From Procambarus clarkii (Eukaryota; Arthropoda; Malacostraca; Decapoda; Cambaridae): 64,000 nucleotides of DNA. Shown here in pieces: positions 46,505-58,700 of this stretch (the first letter of the stretch is position 1; every line of letters begins with the position of its first letter). The DNA lies in contig NC_091193.1 of assembly GCF_040958095.1 (NCBI RefSeq), positions 19,976,722 through 20,040,721 on the forward strand. The letters are read 5' to 3'. A model generated the notes under the pieces. That model had not been told where the DNA came from. It did not search any database and saw nothing but the letters and a program-made list of their open reading frames with translations. Made by a program: the position numbers and the translations under genes.

Positions 46505-47105
46505 ATCCTTAAAAAAATAAGAGTAACGCAAGTTCATAAAAGAGGCGAGATAGCTGACATAAACAATTACAGAACAATATCAAATCTACACTATATATAT
46601 ATATATACATCAAATTGCTCGAAACGCTATGCATGCTTGTGGCTTTACAAGAATGTAAAATCATCGTCATTACTATGTACTTTCCTATCCCCCAATATAC
46701 CTTCTTGTATATAAATAAATAAATAAACATATGCATATACCTTCAAAATAATTGAAAACAGAATTTACAAACAGCTTTAATCCTACCTTGTAAAACTCAA
46801 CATATTAAATCCCTGACAGTTTGACTTCCGTTCCCAAAAGAGTACCAATGATGCCCTATTAGTCTGTTTAATATAATCTACAGAACCCTTGACAAAAATA
46901 AGTTCTCAATTGGCCTCTTCATTGACCTGAGAATGGCCTTTGATACTGTAAACTATAACTACCTTTTACTTAAACTTCACCACTATGGTATCCGAGGCCT
47001 TGCTATGAACTATATCCGTTCCTATCTCAGTGACAGACACCTATATGTAACTCATACTATTTATACTACTCAAAGTATCTCATACCATTTGATCTGAAGT
47101 AATTG
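46505..47105 (+). mobile_element. LINE reverse transcriptase fragment with nested SINE tail
   Basis: 46515-46590 reads RVTQVHKRGEIADINNYRTI; 46741-47105 reads SKIIENRIYKQL, then GLFIDLRMAFDTVNYNYLL and HHYGIRGLAMNYIRSYLSDR. These are consecutive parts of one RT, separated by about 150 bp of SINE-type sequence (46600-46735) and broken by an in-frame stop and frameshifts. Confidence 0.8.
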
Positions 47106-47139
47106 ATAACAGGGTAATCACAGATATAGTGTTGGAGAG

Positions 47140-47330
47140 TATTACCTGAATTTACCTAAGGGCCACTAATACTAGTGGTTCTCGACGAGGGCAGGAAGCC
47201 GGCGGCTTGTCAAAGGTCCCCCCATTTGCCCTGATGATCTTTTCCAGATGGATTTTAACATTTAACACAGCTTTGACATTTACGGCTTCAGCGGGTAGGC
47301 GCTTCCATGGGGTTTATAATCTTGTGGGTA
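47140..47330 (-). mobile_element. LINE ORF2 C-terminal fragment
   Basis: Antisense copy of the family at 32310-32860 (shared CCACTAATACTAGTGG, TTTGACATTTA.GGCTTCAG, CATGGGGTTTATAA). Confidence 0.6.
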
Positions 47331-47489
47331 TGTCCTAACTCTTGTTCACATAATGAACAAGAACAAGTGGAAACAATTCAATTGTTACAATTTGAATGTT
47401 CATTATTGGGGGATTCATTACCTGAAGCCACCTGCCGTAGATATTGATATCACAGCATAATTTTGGCAATTAATAATTTAATAATTACA

Positions 47490-47640
47490 ATGTCACATTG
47501 GCCAGTGGATAACTCCGGGCACCTATTTACTGCTAGAAGAACAGAGGCATTAAATAATAGGAAACTTATCCAATCATTTCTGTTCCACCCGGGATTCAAA
47601 CTTGGGCTTCCCGATTGTGAGCCGAGATAAGCTGGAGTTG
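47490..47640 (-). mobile_element. SINE fragment
   Basis: B box GGTTCGAATCCC-like on the minus strand, with body GGTGCCCGGAGTTATCC-like. Borders the possible distal first exon at 47650. Confidence 0.5.
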
Positions 47641-47649
47641 TCCATCCTG

Positions 47650-47824
47650 TGAAAAAATGACTTGGATGGCGTCAGTGTTTGTTTACAAATTTAAATCCCA
47701 GAGTTGTTGAGGGAGAGCTGCACCACGGCGCCTCCCCATACACCTCCTCTCTTGTCTCCCTGGCACTCTCACACGCTCTCTCCTTACACTGGCACTCTCC
47801 ACGACTACTCTAGCACTCTTTAAG
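47650..47824 (+). promoter_or_regulatory. Possible distal noncoding first exon (nudE?)
   Basis: A GC-richer, CT-rich stretch (repeated TGGCACTCTC) ends in a donor-like TAAG then gtcagt at 47824 and lies between SINE copies. Its composition resembles a first exon. Assignment to nudE rests only on strand and on the acceptor-like site at 53964. Confidence 0.22.
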
Positions 47825-47984
47825 GTCAGTACTTGTGCTGTGTGGATGTCTTCTACACTAATATCCAGTATGGTGCGAAACTTTGAGCGAGCCTAACGAA
47901 TTTTACAGCATTGATGGTCTCAACTACCAGCAACCCTAGCTGCCTTTTGGACTATTTTAGAATAGAATACATTATGTTGTGTTC

Positions 47985-48138
47985 ACGGGAGACATCTCCC
48001 GTCACGCAGGGTGCAGTCGCACCTCCACAGATCTCTAGTATCAACTATTGATACTGGTAATGGCTAAAAATGGCCACCACTTACGGGCTATTCATGCCAG
48101 TGCCACCTTTTGGGTGGCTTAATATTTATCAATCTATG
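47985..48138 (+). repeat. Uninterrupted copy of the SINE-like repeat (LTR empty site)
   Basis: Same repeat as 10390-10439 joined to 11699-11835, with a single AGAT at about 48031-48034. Confidence 0.8.
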
Positions 48139-48419
48139 TTGTGGTACTGTTCATTGCATTATAGTGTGTTTGGGTAGTGCAGTGCTTCCTTTGGGCTGTA
48201 TCCAAGTACAGTAGCACAATGCCTTCTTGGGCCTGTTTACAAATATTTTACTGTGACAATTCGTCAATCTGTATAGGTTAAGTGGGCGTTCTCTAGGTTC
48301 TCATGGAGAATGTGGCTTAAATACAAGGATTCCTTTCAATAATATAAGTTTGTGCTCTAGGGTAAAGTCGTTAATCCTTGGGCACTTTATTGGCTTTCTT
48401 GGGCTTGTGTTTAGCTTGC

Positions 48420-48540
48420 GTTGGTTCTGAGGAGCAGTGGCCCGACAACCAGGTCTCTGACCAAGTTTCTGGGTTGGAGGTCTGGTCCACCAGGCTGTTA
48501 CACACCTGCTCGCAGCCTGATATATGAATCGCAGCCCAGG
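48420..48540. repeat. GGTCTGGTCCACCAGG dispersed repeat
   Basis: Member of the family at 6355-6520 and 60240-60305. Class unknown; (C/T)CAGGCTGTTACACACCTGC is typical. The rest of 48140-48790 is unassigned. Confidence 0.5.
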
Positions 48541-48796
48541 TGTGGTGTTTCGAGAGGTTTGCCAAGTTATTTTAGGTTTCTTGTAAAAGTTATGGTGTGA
48601 ATTAAAAGAGGAGACATTATTCTATAAAATGACAGTGGAGTGGATGCAATTCCCACAAATATAGTATAGGAAAAATGACAATGGCCTGTTTTGCTGTGTG
48701 CTAGGTGTTAACTCACCCTAATGCTGGCAACACAAATGTGTATTGTGCACATTTTCCACCTAGATACAATGTTATAAATGTGTTGTATGTTTTATA

Positions 48797-49040
48797 ATAT
48801 AACAAAGATTATGGGTTGTACTGTAATAGGAATTTAGTAAGCTATTAAACATCTTGTAATATTCATCTTTCATCTACACTATAGTCCAGCTTCAGGTCAC
48901 CTGTACCTTAGAGGATAGTCTGCTTATAACAAAGATTATGGGTGTTGAGAGGAATTTAGTAAAGTATCATTAAACATCTTGCTATATTCATCTCTCGTCT
49001 ATTCTATAATCTAGGCTAATGTAACCTGTACCTCGAGTCA
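48797..49040 (+). repeat. Tandem duplication of about 120 bp
   Basis: TATAACAAAGATTATGGGT...AACATCTTG..ATATTCATCT...CCTGTACCT occurs at 48797-48920 and again at 48925-49040, about 80% alike. 49040-49730 after it is unassigned. Confidence 0.6.
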
Positions 49041-49732
49041 TGTCTTGTCTCATTATCAAGATGATGTCCAAATGCTGGATCATACTCAATATGAGTATTT
49101 CATCAGAGGCTGATTAATAATGACATTCCATAACACTTCGGTTAAAATTCAGCAGTCTCTTGAATTACTGTGTTGGCACATACATTACACATGTTTAAGA
49201 AGGAATTTCTCCAGGTCTGTGTAAACATGTTATAATATTGAATGAATGAATGTTTATAATATTATGAAGATCATAAGCAAACTGTAATTTAATATTCTGC
49301 CTTTAAACCATGTGTGATATTCATCTACTATATATTTCTGCATCAGTATGATTAATCCTATGTGTATGCAAACTGCTATTTGTGTTTTCTTATGTAAGAG
49401 TGTGTGTGTGTGTTGTTGAATGAATGAATGAATGAGTGTACTGCACGTGTGTGTGGTGGTAGAGTCAGTCGAGTGCAACTGGAATAAGTCAGTGGTGTTA
49501 TACATCTTTCTCAATGTATTTAAATAACACAAATGTTTTATTTTTGTTAGGCAAATTGTTGTTAGGTAAGGATTGGAAAGGATAAGGTAAGATTAGATAA
49601 GTTAGGCTAGGTTTTTGTTTTGTCTTGTATTTGTTTTAAGAGTGACACTGATATAGCACAACTATTCTTGGAGCCCCTTTTTTGTATCCTGCATGTTTGA
49701 GTTGGATGTGGTGTGTGGATAAGTGTGTGTAA

Positions 49733-49990
49733 TTACCTAAGTAATTACATAAGTGTAGTTACAGGATGAGAGCTATGCTCATGGTGTCCCATCTTCCCAG
49801 TCCTTTTTTTTTTTTTTTCATATAATGCTTTGATACTACTGACAGTTTTGACCTCCACAACTTTCTCAAACTTTTTCCAACCGTCAACCACTCTGTTTGC
49901 AAAAGAAAACTTTCTAATAACTTTTGGCACCTTTGTTTCCTTAGCTTGAATCTATGACCTTTTCTTCTGGACATTGCTGTTTTCAGGAAT
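49733..49990 (-). mobile_element. LINE 3' end, antisense
   Basis: Contains the tail CATAAGTGTAGTTACAGGA and a minus-strand peptide KGHRFKLRKQRCQKLL, matching the end of the LINE on the plus strand at 51290-51541. Confidence 0.7.
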
Positions 49991-50129
49991 TCCTCTGTCA
50001 AATCAGTTGATTCCAGTTATTATTTTGTGAACAGTAATCGTATTGCCTTTTTTTTCGTATGTGTGTGTGTCCATAACATGCTGATGTTCTAGTGTATGTA
50101 ATATATATCTGGGGCAACGATTAACCCCT

Positions 50130-51541
50130 GAAATGCACAGTTTGGGTTGATTGCATGTGTCTGGGCCTAAAAAATGACTTTTGACAGTCCCACATAAGAG
50201 GTTGTTGTGGAAACAGGAACATGCTGGAGGAATGACAGGGAAACTTCTGACACGGATGAACAATTTTCTGACAGAAAAATGAGGGCACTAATCAGAGAGA
50301 ATGTATCAGATTAGAGAAGTGTTACCCATGGAGTACCACAAGATTCAATTCTAGCATAGACAATCAACAGTAATGTTCATTGTCTATGTAAATGATTTAC
50401 CAGAAAGAATACAGAATTATATGAACATGTTCACTGTTGTAATACTAGTAGGGAAGATAAGAAACAGACGATTGTTATGCTCTTCAAGAAGCCCTGGACA
50501 AAATAATACAAGAGTTTACATTCTTGTAAAGCCACTAGTACGCATAGCGTTTCGGGCAGGTCCTTGACCCTAATTTCCCCGGAATACGACCCTGCCGAAT
50601 CGTTTAACAACCAGGTACCCATTCACTGCTGGGTGAACAGAGGCTACAGTTAAGGATTGGCGCCCGGTCAATCCTCCCCGGCCAGGATTCGAACCCAAGG
50701 CAAAGTGCTTGCGAAACGCCAGGCGAGTATCTTACCACTGCGCCACGGGGACTGCTAATTGCTTGGAGCAATACTTGGCAAATGAAATATAGCGTGAATA
50801 AATCCCACATTATGGAATATGGAATTTGAGAAAATGTCAAACACAACCTACAGATTATGTGAAGAAGCTTTAAAGAATTCTGATGAAGAAAGATTTGGGG
50901 TGGTTCTGGATGAAAAATTCTGGCTCTGTCACCCGAGAACCACATAAAAAACATTGCACAAGGAGCATATGCTGCATGTTCCAACTTTAGAATTGCTTAT
51001 AAATACATGAATAGCAAAATATTTAAAGAAATGTATACACAACCTTTATAAGACCAAGTTGGAATAATATGTAGCAGTGTATAGTGCCCAGATCTCAAGA
51101 ACTACGTAATTTAACTAGAAAAGATGGAAAGATATGCAACTAAATATCTTCCAGAACTGAATTTACAAGAGTTATGAGGAGAGGTTAAAGGCATTTAATA
51201 TACCAACTCTAGAAGATGGAAGAAAAATAAGTGATACATTATGACCACCACTTGCAAAATAATAACAGGACTCGACCAAATTTGACAAAGAGGAATTCCT
51301 GAAACCAGCAACTTCAAGATCAAGAGGACACAGATTCAAGCTAAGAAAACAAATGTCAAGAAACTATGAGAAAGTTTTCTTTTGCAAACAGAGTAGATGG
51401 TCGGAACAAGTTAAGTGAGAAAGTGGTGGATGTCAAAACCTCCAGCATCATAGTGTTATACAGTATGTCAAAGAGTACTGGGAAGACGGGACACTATGAG
51501 CGTAGCTCTCGTCCTGTAACTACACTTGGGTAATTGCACAA
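50130..51541 (+). mobile_element. LINE reverse transcriptase to 3' end, split by a SINE
   Basis: Broken plus-strand frames: VTHGVPQDSILA, MFIVYVNDLPERIQNYMNMF, then after the SINE EEALKNSDEERFGVVLDE, YEERLKAFNIPTLEDGRK, SRSRGHRFKLRKQMSRNYEK and the 3' tail ending about 51541. Many stops and frameshifts. Confidence 0.8.
50510..50755 (-). mobile_element. tRNA-derived SINE nested in a LINE
   Basis: Minus-strand head TGGCGCAGTGGTAAGATACT with B box GGGTTCGAATCC and tail CCCGAAACGCTATGCGTACT. Same family as 29313-29578. Sits between two parts of one LINE ORF. Confidence 0.8.
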
Positions 51542-51544
51542 TGA

Positions 51545-52780
51545 AGATAACATTTTCCCCTATTACTTTTGTCTTCAGTGTTGTACAAAACCTGTACCAA
51601 TAAAAAATTACTGTTATACCTACATTTCCTATTTGTGGATCACTATACATTTAGAGGTGTAGTGCACATCATCTGAGTATACATGGTGAATAAACTTTAG
51701 TTCTGAAATATTTAGAACTTGAGTACTGTATACTTGTTGTGGATTATCGAGACTTTGTAAGCCTCACCATTATTAAAGTGTTTAGCTAATCATTTAAATG
51801 TATATGTTTGAGTGGTGAAACAATGGTTTTACTTGTGATAATATTATTACATACTCATAGGTACAGAGCCTAGTAGGTTTATCAAACCAATGATCATGGG
51901 GGTAGTTGGAGGCTGTTTTCTGACCATGTGCAAAGACCAGGATCTGACACCCCCATGTTCAGTGTCATGTATCGTGGGAACCAGCGAGTGCTAAGATCTG
52001 AATTTTTATATGCAATGTAGAATGGCGTTTCATTTTTGGTTTGACTTATTTTCAAGATGATTTGGAAATGGTTAATTTTCCTGTCCTTTTGAGCGGCCAA
52101 TGGCACTTTCCAAGATGATCTCAAGATGCATTATGCCTAGTGATATATTACTCTTGGGTGTCTGACAGCTTAAGTTTTGAGGATCCCACATCTGCCTGAA
52201 GGGAATAAACACAAATATTGAATTAAAACTTTATTTTAACAAAATATTTTCTTCGTGATTCTTGTAAGGTACATGCACCTAAATGTAAAATAATATTGAT
52301 CACCAATATTTTCCACGAATGTTCATTTGTGGATATTTACCATTAATGATATTGTGATTTGTTGGTGTCTTTTTATTAAGTAAGGCAGGAAGTGGAAAGT
52401 TTTTAAACAGTCTGTCTGAAAACTGGCGACTGTCTGGAGACCGACACTTTTACAATATAGTTACCACTGCTATAAGCCAATGTATTGGCCCATTCATTTA
52501 AAATAAGTTGAGAAATCTATGTAGCATTTGTGTATGGTGGTCAAAGAATTTCTTTGTTGGTTTACATCATGCTATCTTCCATCTTGAAAGTAGGCAGGGT
52601 ATCCAAAAATTGAAAATATTGGGTTAAATAAAAGTAATTGTATTTTCTTTAGAATACGTCGTAGACAAGGAAGTTGGTGCCTTAGCAGTGTAAGAGAAAA
52701 AAAACAATAATAAAGTTCAGTACAGTATAGTAGATAAATTAGCAACACAGTACAAATATGAATACCTTAATATACATATA
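51545..52780. other. No gene recognised
   Basis: AT-rich intergenic sequence. No exon, tRNA or repeat family was recognised. Confidence 0.5.
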
Positions 52781-52789
52781 TGCATTAAC

Positions 52790-53110
52790 ATGCACCCCAC
52801 ATGTACACTCACATGCTCCTCCACAATCATGCATGTTCCCCACATATCCACACACACATGCTCTCTACATCCATATATGCTCCCTACATCCATATATGCT
52901 CCCCACATCCATATATGCTCCCCACATATCCACACACACACACACACACACACATGCTCCCCACATATCCACACACACATGCTCTCTACATCCATATATG
53001 CTCCCTACATCCATGTATGCTCCCCACATATCCACACACACACACACATGCTCCCCACATATCCACACACACACACACATGCTCCCCACATATCCCCACA
53101 TGTGCTTCCA
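52790..53110. repeat. CA-rich minisatellite
   Basis: Units of TGCTCCCCACATATCCACAC and CTACATCCATATATGCTCC alternate with (CA)n. Long plus-strand frames over it (up to 290 codons, His/Thr/Pro-rich) are produced by the repeat. Confidence 0.85.
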
Positions 53111-53255
53111 AATATATTTGCACACTAGATCTCCCATATATTCACACATGCTTCCTCAGATATTCATACACATACTCCCCCCACATACACACACATGTAT
53201 ATCCATACACGTTTTTGCCACATATTTACACATATTCTCCCCAACATATACACAC

Positions 53256-53607
53256 GCGTATGCATGCACGCGTGTAAGAGGGGTGGGTATGTGCACACAT
53301 GCATGTGAAAGGGGTGGGTATATGTACATATGTTTGAGGAGGGGGGGGGGGTGTGCACATGCTTGTGAAAGGGGGATGGGTATGGGTGCACATGCCTGTG
53401 AAAGAAGTGGGTATGTGCATGCATGTGAAAAGGGTGTATGTTTCAGTGAAAAAGGAATGTGGATATATGAAGAACGAGCATTATTTTGTGAGACGTGTGT
53501 GCGTGTGCACACCCCCCCCCCCTCCTCAAACATATGTACATATACCCACCCCTTTCACATGCATGTGTGCACATACCCACCCCTCTTACACGCGTGCATG
53601 CATACGC
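53256..53607. repeat. Long inverted repeat, arms about 105 bp
   Basis: Left arm 53256-53361, right arm 53502-53607, nearly perfect (GCGTATGCATGCACGCGTGT at one end and its inverse at the other), with a G-run in one arm opposite a C-run in the other and a spacer of about 140 bp. Confidence 0.85.
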
Positions 53608-53964
53608 ACCCTTCCCTTTCACAAGCATGACCGCACATACCCTCCCACCGCCCGAAATGTAGAACAATCTATTATTGCCTTCGTATATAATAATAATGAT
53701 AATAATATTATGGTGTTTATGTGATAGTATATCATATCATAGTGGTTACTTAGTATATTCAGCATTTTGTATATTTTATAAAGCCACTGTATATACGCAC
53801 TGCGTTTCGGGCAGAAAATAAGGGGGGTGGATTTGTCTGTTATGACCCATATAAATGCTGTGCGTTTTATTGTTTTGTTTTATAGTGACTTGCAAGACAC
53901 TACAATCGCATGTTTTTTTTTTCAGTTAGTGAAGAGTAAGTGTTTCCTTTTTCTTTTGTATCAG

Positions 53965-54307
53965 GTCCATCTAGTGGGTGGCGGCGGAGGCGGTACCTCA
54001 TCAGCTGATCCGTGTCGTCTGCTGCTCAGTCGACAGGCAGCCGTGGGAGGTGGCGGTGTTGCTCACTCACTCTCCACCAGTCAGACACTTCCAACTGCTG
54101 TTGGCCATGAGTTCTGGGGGGTTATAATGCGAGGTATTAAGCGACTCCACGTGCCATCTGGGACTGTGTTAGTGCTCTAAGATAAAGAGGTGGGAGGCAG
54201 TACTCGAGGGAGGGAGTGTGAGAGAGCAGAGTAAGACTTTGAAAGGTCTGGCTGGTCCGCCAACACATTGCTGACCGGATCCGCGACCTGACGTTAACCA
54301 CCACACC
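53965..54307 (+). promoter_or_regulatory. Probable 5' UTR of nudE
   Basis: A GC-rich stretch is preceded by a pyrimidine tract and CAG at 53962-53964 (acceptor-like). It holds two GGTGGCGG-type motifs and a short upstream ATG frame. It could equally be the transcribed first exon with a promoter just before it; the sequence does not settle which. Confidence 0.4.
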
Positions 54308-54390
54308 ATGAACGGGGAAATGGCGAACTTTTCCACGAGCGAGGAGGAGGCAGCTTACTGGAGAAAGAAGGCCCTGGAGTACAAGCAGAG
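54308..54390 (+). CDS. nudE: nudE (NDE1/NDEL1) first coding exon, partial gene
   Basis: The ATG has a good context (ACACC before it) and opens 27 codons plus two bases before a donor (AG then gtgagt). The peptide has FSTSEEEAAYWRKKALEYKQ, which matches the start of vertebrate and insect NudE/NUDEL (acidic ETAYW...YKQ followed by Ser); the split codon AG+N could encode that Ser. Known: NudE proteins are coiled-coil dynein regulators that bind LIS1 and act in nuclear migration and at kinetochores. The family coiled coil starts right after this exon. No second exon was recognised in the remaining 9.6 kb, so the gene continues past the window. The acceptor-like site at 53964 suggests that this exon starts near 53965 and has a noncoding exon upstream. 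Confidence 0.85.
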
Positions 54391-55520
54391 GTGAGTACAA
54401 CCCTTCGCTCCCAACCCTCCCCCTGTACCCCATGACAATCAATACCCCCCACACCCTTGTGGCGCACTCAGCCTGCTGATGACACACTCGTCTTCTTAGA
54501 ATTTATATTTAAATTATTTTGGTTCAAGTAGATTGGAGGATGTTGGCTTCTTGTAAGTGAATGTATTCCTTCAAAAGTGGTATTATTAATTAATATTTCC
54601 GCTCTGATAACTTGAGAACCCTGCCATTACGTCCCTACCAATTTTATGAAGTCCTAGACTTATGAAAAAAGTCAAGGTCTTCAGCGCAATAACGCTTACA
54701 GTAATTTGGTATGCGTTCTACATTACTGCCTCTCGCTAAACACCGCATGGACAGGTTTTGCAGGTGTTATAAATTTGATGTTCTGCCCCAGGGTCGTAAC
54801 AGCAGGCAGTCTTGAAAGTTCAGAAACTGTCGAGTATGTTAAATGCCAGTGTTTGATTCGAAAACTAGGTAAGGGATGTCTGAAGACAAATAGTAAATGA
54901 ACTCTAGCTGCATTAACGTTTGTCTGAAGAGTTCCACTCTTGCCAAATCTGTTCCAATTCGTCTTTTCATTTTCCTCAAACTTGTGAAAATTCTCATTAA
55001 TTTAATTTTAGGTTTGTTCGAACTTTTACTTTTGTATAACGATCCTTGTGTATTTTGTCAAATTCGTTGTTTTGGGCATCTAACAAAACAGTGCAGTATA
55101 TAACAGGGTTGTGCAGTGGCTCATGACTTGTTTTCCTCGTCCCCGTCGATCAACCTTCAACTCCTGTGACGACCCATCAACCCCGGAGGATGAGAGGTTT
55201 CAAACCATTCTAAATTCGTTGCTTTTAATTATTCGTGAGGATAAACTATTGTATTTGTAAGCGTACAGTGTGTTCCATGCTAAATCGTAATAAATGGAAA
55301 AGTTGGGAACTTTGTATTTCCCAAAGTATTTTAATTTGATAGTGCCAGAAACGGTACTTCATATCACTAAACAATTTGCCTATTTCTACACAGGTCTTAA
55401 AATAACAAGCGTGAGTGTAATGTTCTTAAATTGGGAATATATAACCTGGATCAGATATATTGACCACTTTCTCGACCTTGGCCTTTCCCACCCAGGCTAA
55501 TAAGAACTGATGGTCTGTGT
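54391..55520 (+). other. nudE intron 1, first part
   Basis: Starts with a consensus donor at 54391. No further exon or repeat was recognised. Confidence 0.5.
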
Positions 55521-55524
55521 ATGT

Positions 55525-55760
55525 GTTAGCATTGTTCTCGATTCACAACCTGGGATTCTTGGTTCGATCCCGGGTCGGGACAAATGATCAGGCACGTTTA
55601 ATTTCACCTAATGTCTTCTCACCTAGCAGTAAATAGGTACCTGGGAATTAGGCAACTTCAGGGGTTGCATCCTGGGGCAGGTCAGTAGTTCGACCTTGGG
55701 CACAGCCTAAAGTATTCAGCGTCTATTTCTCCGACTAAACAAACAATACTGTAGACGTGA
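55525..55760 (+). mobile_element. SINE in nudE intron 1
   Basis: B box GGTTCGATCCC at about 55561, body AGCAGTAAATAGGTACCTGG shared with the other SINEs. Confidence 0.6.
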
Positions 55761-58700
55761 CCAGAAAGCGTGATGCTGATTAAAAAAAATTTGTACCTAG
55801 GGATTTAAATGGAAATTTTGTTGAATAGATCACCAAACAATTTGAGGTCTCGTCAGGGTAGCAGGGATTAATCTAAAAGTTACCTTAGGCATGGTCCAAA
55901 CGGTGTTGAACCCCTTCTTTGGTTTGTGAAAACTTTCTTTTAACTTATCCTTGACGTACCCGATGTTACTACTTCAGAAACCCGAATGATAATTGACTAA
56001 CATCCACAAGACCTACCTAGCATTGATGGGTAGTATAATTAAACATTCTTATAAATTGGTTCGCTATAAAGAGGCTAGCGTAATTTTGTTACCTCTCGTA
56101 CACCTAGGGTGCATTTTTGGTTGAATTACGTCACTGTTGTGGAACTAAAGGGAGGGTGGGGGCAGAGTGCTCATGAGCGAGTCTGATGTCATGGACCCTC
56201 CATTAAAGCTGAAACTGCCATGTGAGAGTTAAGTCAGCCGTGCTCACCGCAACCAGAGGAATGTGGCCCACTTCAATCTCGCATTTCATTGACATCTTGT
56301 ATCACTTGTGGAGGATAAACAAAAAAAATGTGGCGGGTTATAGAATCCATTGCGGTTGTTTCGGCTCTGATGCTACAATTTATATTCAGGTGTTATATTC
56401 ACTGTTCTCATTGAACGCTCCATTATAAATCTTTTATCGTACAATTTTTTTTATTGAAGATTGCTTGCACATCATTTCAAAAGAATTATATCTTAATGTA
56501 AGTTAAGGGGCTTTGTTGTGCTAAAAAAATGTTTTGGCTTTAATTAAATGCAAAAAGGTAAGTGCAGTCATAAATAGCCAGAGCTTTGTGCAGAAAACAA
56601 GGCACGTGGGCGGGGCTTGCCTCCCACGCTGTGACGTCATCATTTACGATCTATATTCCCCTCTGCAGAAGTGACATTTAGAGGATTGGTCGGTGGTGTT
56701 TGTATCATAGTAGTATATCAGAGCAAACTGTGATAATTATAAATAGTGACCTCGGTAACAATAAATTGCCAGCTCTCGTAGCCTGAGGCTTGTCACGGGG
56801 ACTATTAAGATTTGCCGTTCATACATCGCATTGCAAGAATAATCATACTAGCACAACCGTTTAATTAATGGTGCAAAGCAAATTTATTTGCATGTGCATT
56901 TTTATAAACTATATACTGGTGGTTTGAGAAGCTACTGGAAATAACTACCTAGCAGCCTTCTCGGCTGCGTGACGCAAGCTTGCTGTCTGGCGCTTGTGGT
57001 GCCATTGGGTCTGGCACTGCCACTGCCACCGCCGCCGCCACCTCCAAAAATTGTAGAAGAATTTATGATCAACTTTTATCTCAATTTCCCCGCCATCATT
57101 TATCGTCATAGAGTAATAGACATTGGTTCGATAGATTGTTTCAAGCGTAGGCTAGACACATGAATGAGTTTCATAGATATAGATAGTTGGTGTAATATTA
57201 ATGTGTAATAATCAAAAGGGTTTCTACCATTTCCCTAGAAACGTTCTTGTGTTATACTCTTTCTATCGCTATTTGATTCTTATTAGATTATTTGGTTCTA
57301 TGTACATTACTTCTCTCAGAAAAAAAATAGGTACGTATCCTCATTATTTTAGGCTAGCCGACTCTCTAATCATAAATTGGGCACAATTCCCAGTACTGAG
57401 CAGGGTGAGACGATATTTGGTTTAATTACCTTTAGTTTCTAACATTGTTTTGTGATGAAGACTAAACCATATACCAGAAAATGATACGACGACGTTTCGC
57501 TCCGTCCATGACCATTATTGTAATGGGAGTGAGGTTGCTAATGTTTCAGATTTAGCTACTCGGAACGAAATGACCATGTAGCGCTCATTTTTGTGTAGGG
57601 AGCGAAAAGTGTGTAGATATCTTCGTGTAGACTGAAGTGTTTGTGTGCGTGTTGGATGGGGTCCCAAAGGCCACCAGGCCAATCCGCCCGTCACCTCACC
57701 CTCAGCACCTCAGGAACATTGTTACCAAGCAATTTGGTTTTGTGTTGTAGGGAGGAGGGTATACATTTTCTTTTGTACGAGTACGGATGTGATTTGGATG
57801 TATGGATGCTACATAGACGTTTAGTTTGACAGTATATTAACTCGTAGCCTAGGTCATAATGTAACTAATTTGAATAACGCTTTATAAAGGTATGTGGAAG
57901 GTGTGCGGGAGAATTTTGGAACGCGGATATTGATTAATGCATGTACAATAAACCGGGCAAGACTTGTTTTTTTATTGTCGTATAAGCCATAAGGGAAAGG
58001 GGTGGATGGATGTACGTTCGCCTCGGTGTGCTTGCAATGTAGAGGGCTCATTCCTGCTTGCCTTGTCACCTATCTAGTAACACCTGTCTAATGGAGGATG
58101 CGCGTGTCAATACTTATAGGTCAGGTACGGTCTGGGCAAGCACGACACAGAGCTATTGGGCATTTATCTAGCCACTGAATACCTTAAGCTCAATGTTGAT
58201 GGAGTTGGCGAATTAAGTCACATTTATAAACCTGCGTCCAAGCGTACTCAAACCTCTATTAATTTAACTTTTGTGTACTAGGCTCAGGTGCTGGTGTACA
58301 ATAGAGATGTAGCAAATTTCGCAGTTGCCATCGTGTTACTACTCCCCACCCCCTACTTGTGTCCTTCCGTAAGATAATCACCACTAACATTATCAGTTGC
58401 AGCTGTAACGATTAAGTAGCAGGTGGTGTGCAGGCGGAAATTGGGTAGAGTGGTCGAAGCTGACGAGCAGCTGGACTGCTTCAACCAATTTAGAGTAGTT
58501 CCTCTAGGAGTGCTCCTGGACGTTACCTAGGTATTTTTATGTACATGTTATATTATGTATACAGGTTATTGTAAACAGCTGGTTATGGTAATATGTAAAT
58601 TGAGTTATGATTTGAACAAATTTAGGGGTGATGGGAAGAGTGAAGTCTGCCAGTGAAAGAGTGGGCGGGGTGGAAGTTCCAGAGAATTTCAAGGCCATCC

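Noticed and set aside
52758-53630. A 290-codon plus-strand frame rich in His, Thr and Pro
   Set aside because: Comes from the CA-rich minisatellite and the inverted repeat; its antisense frames are also open.
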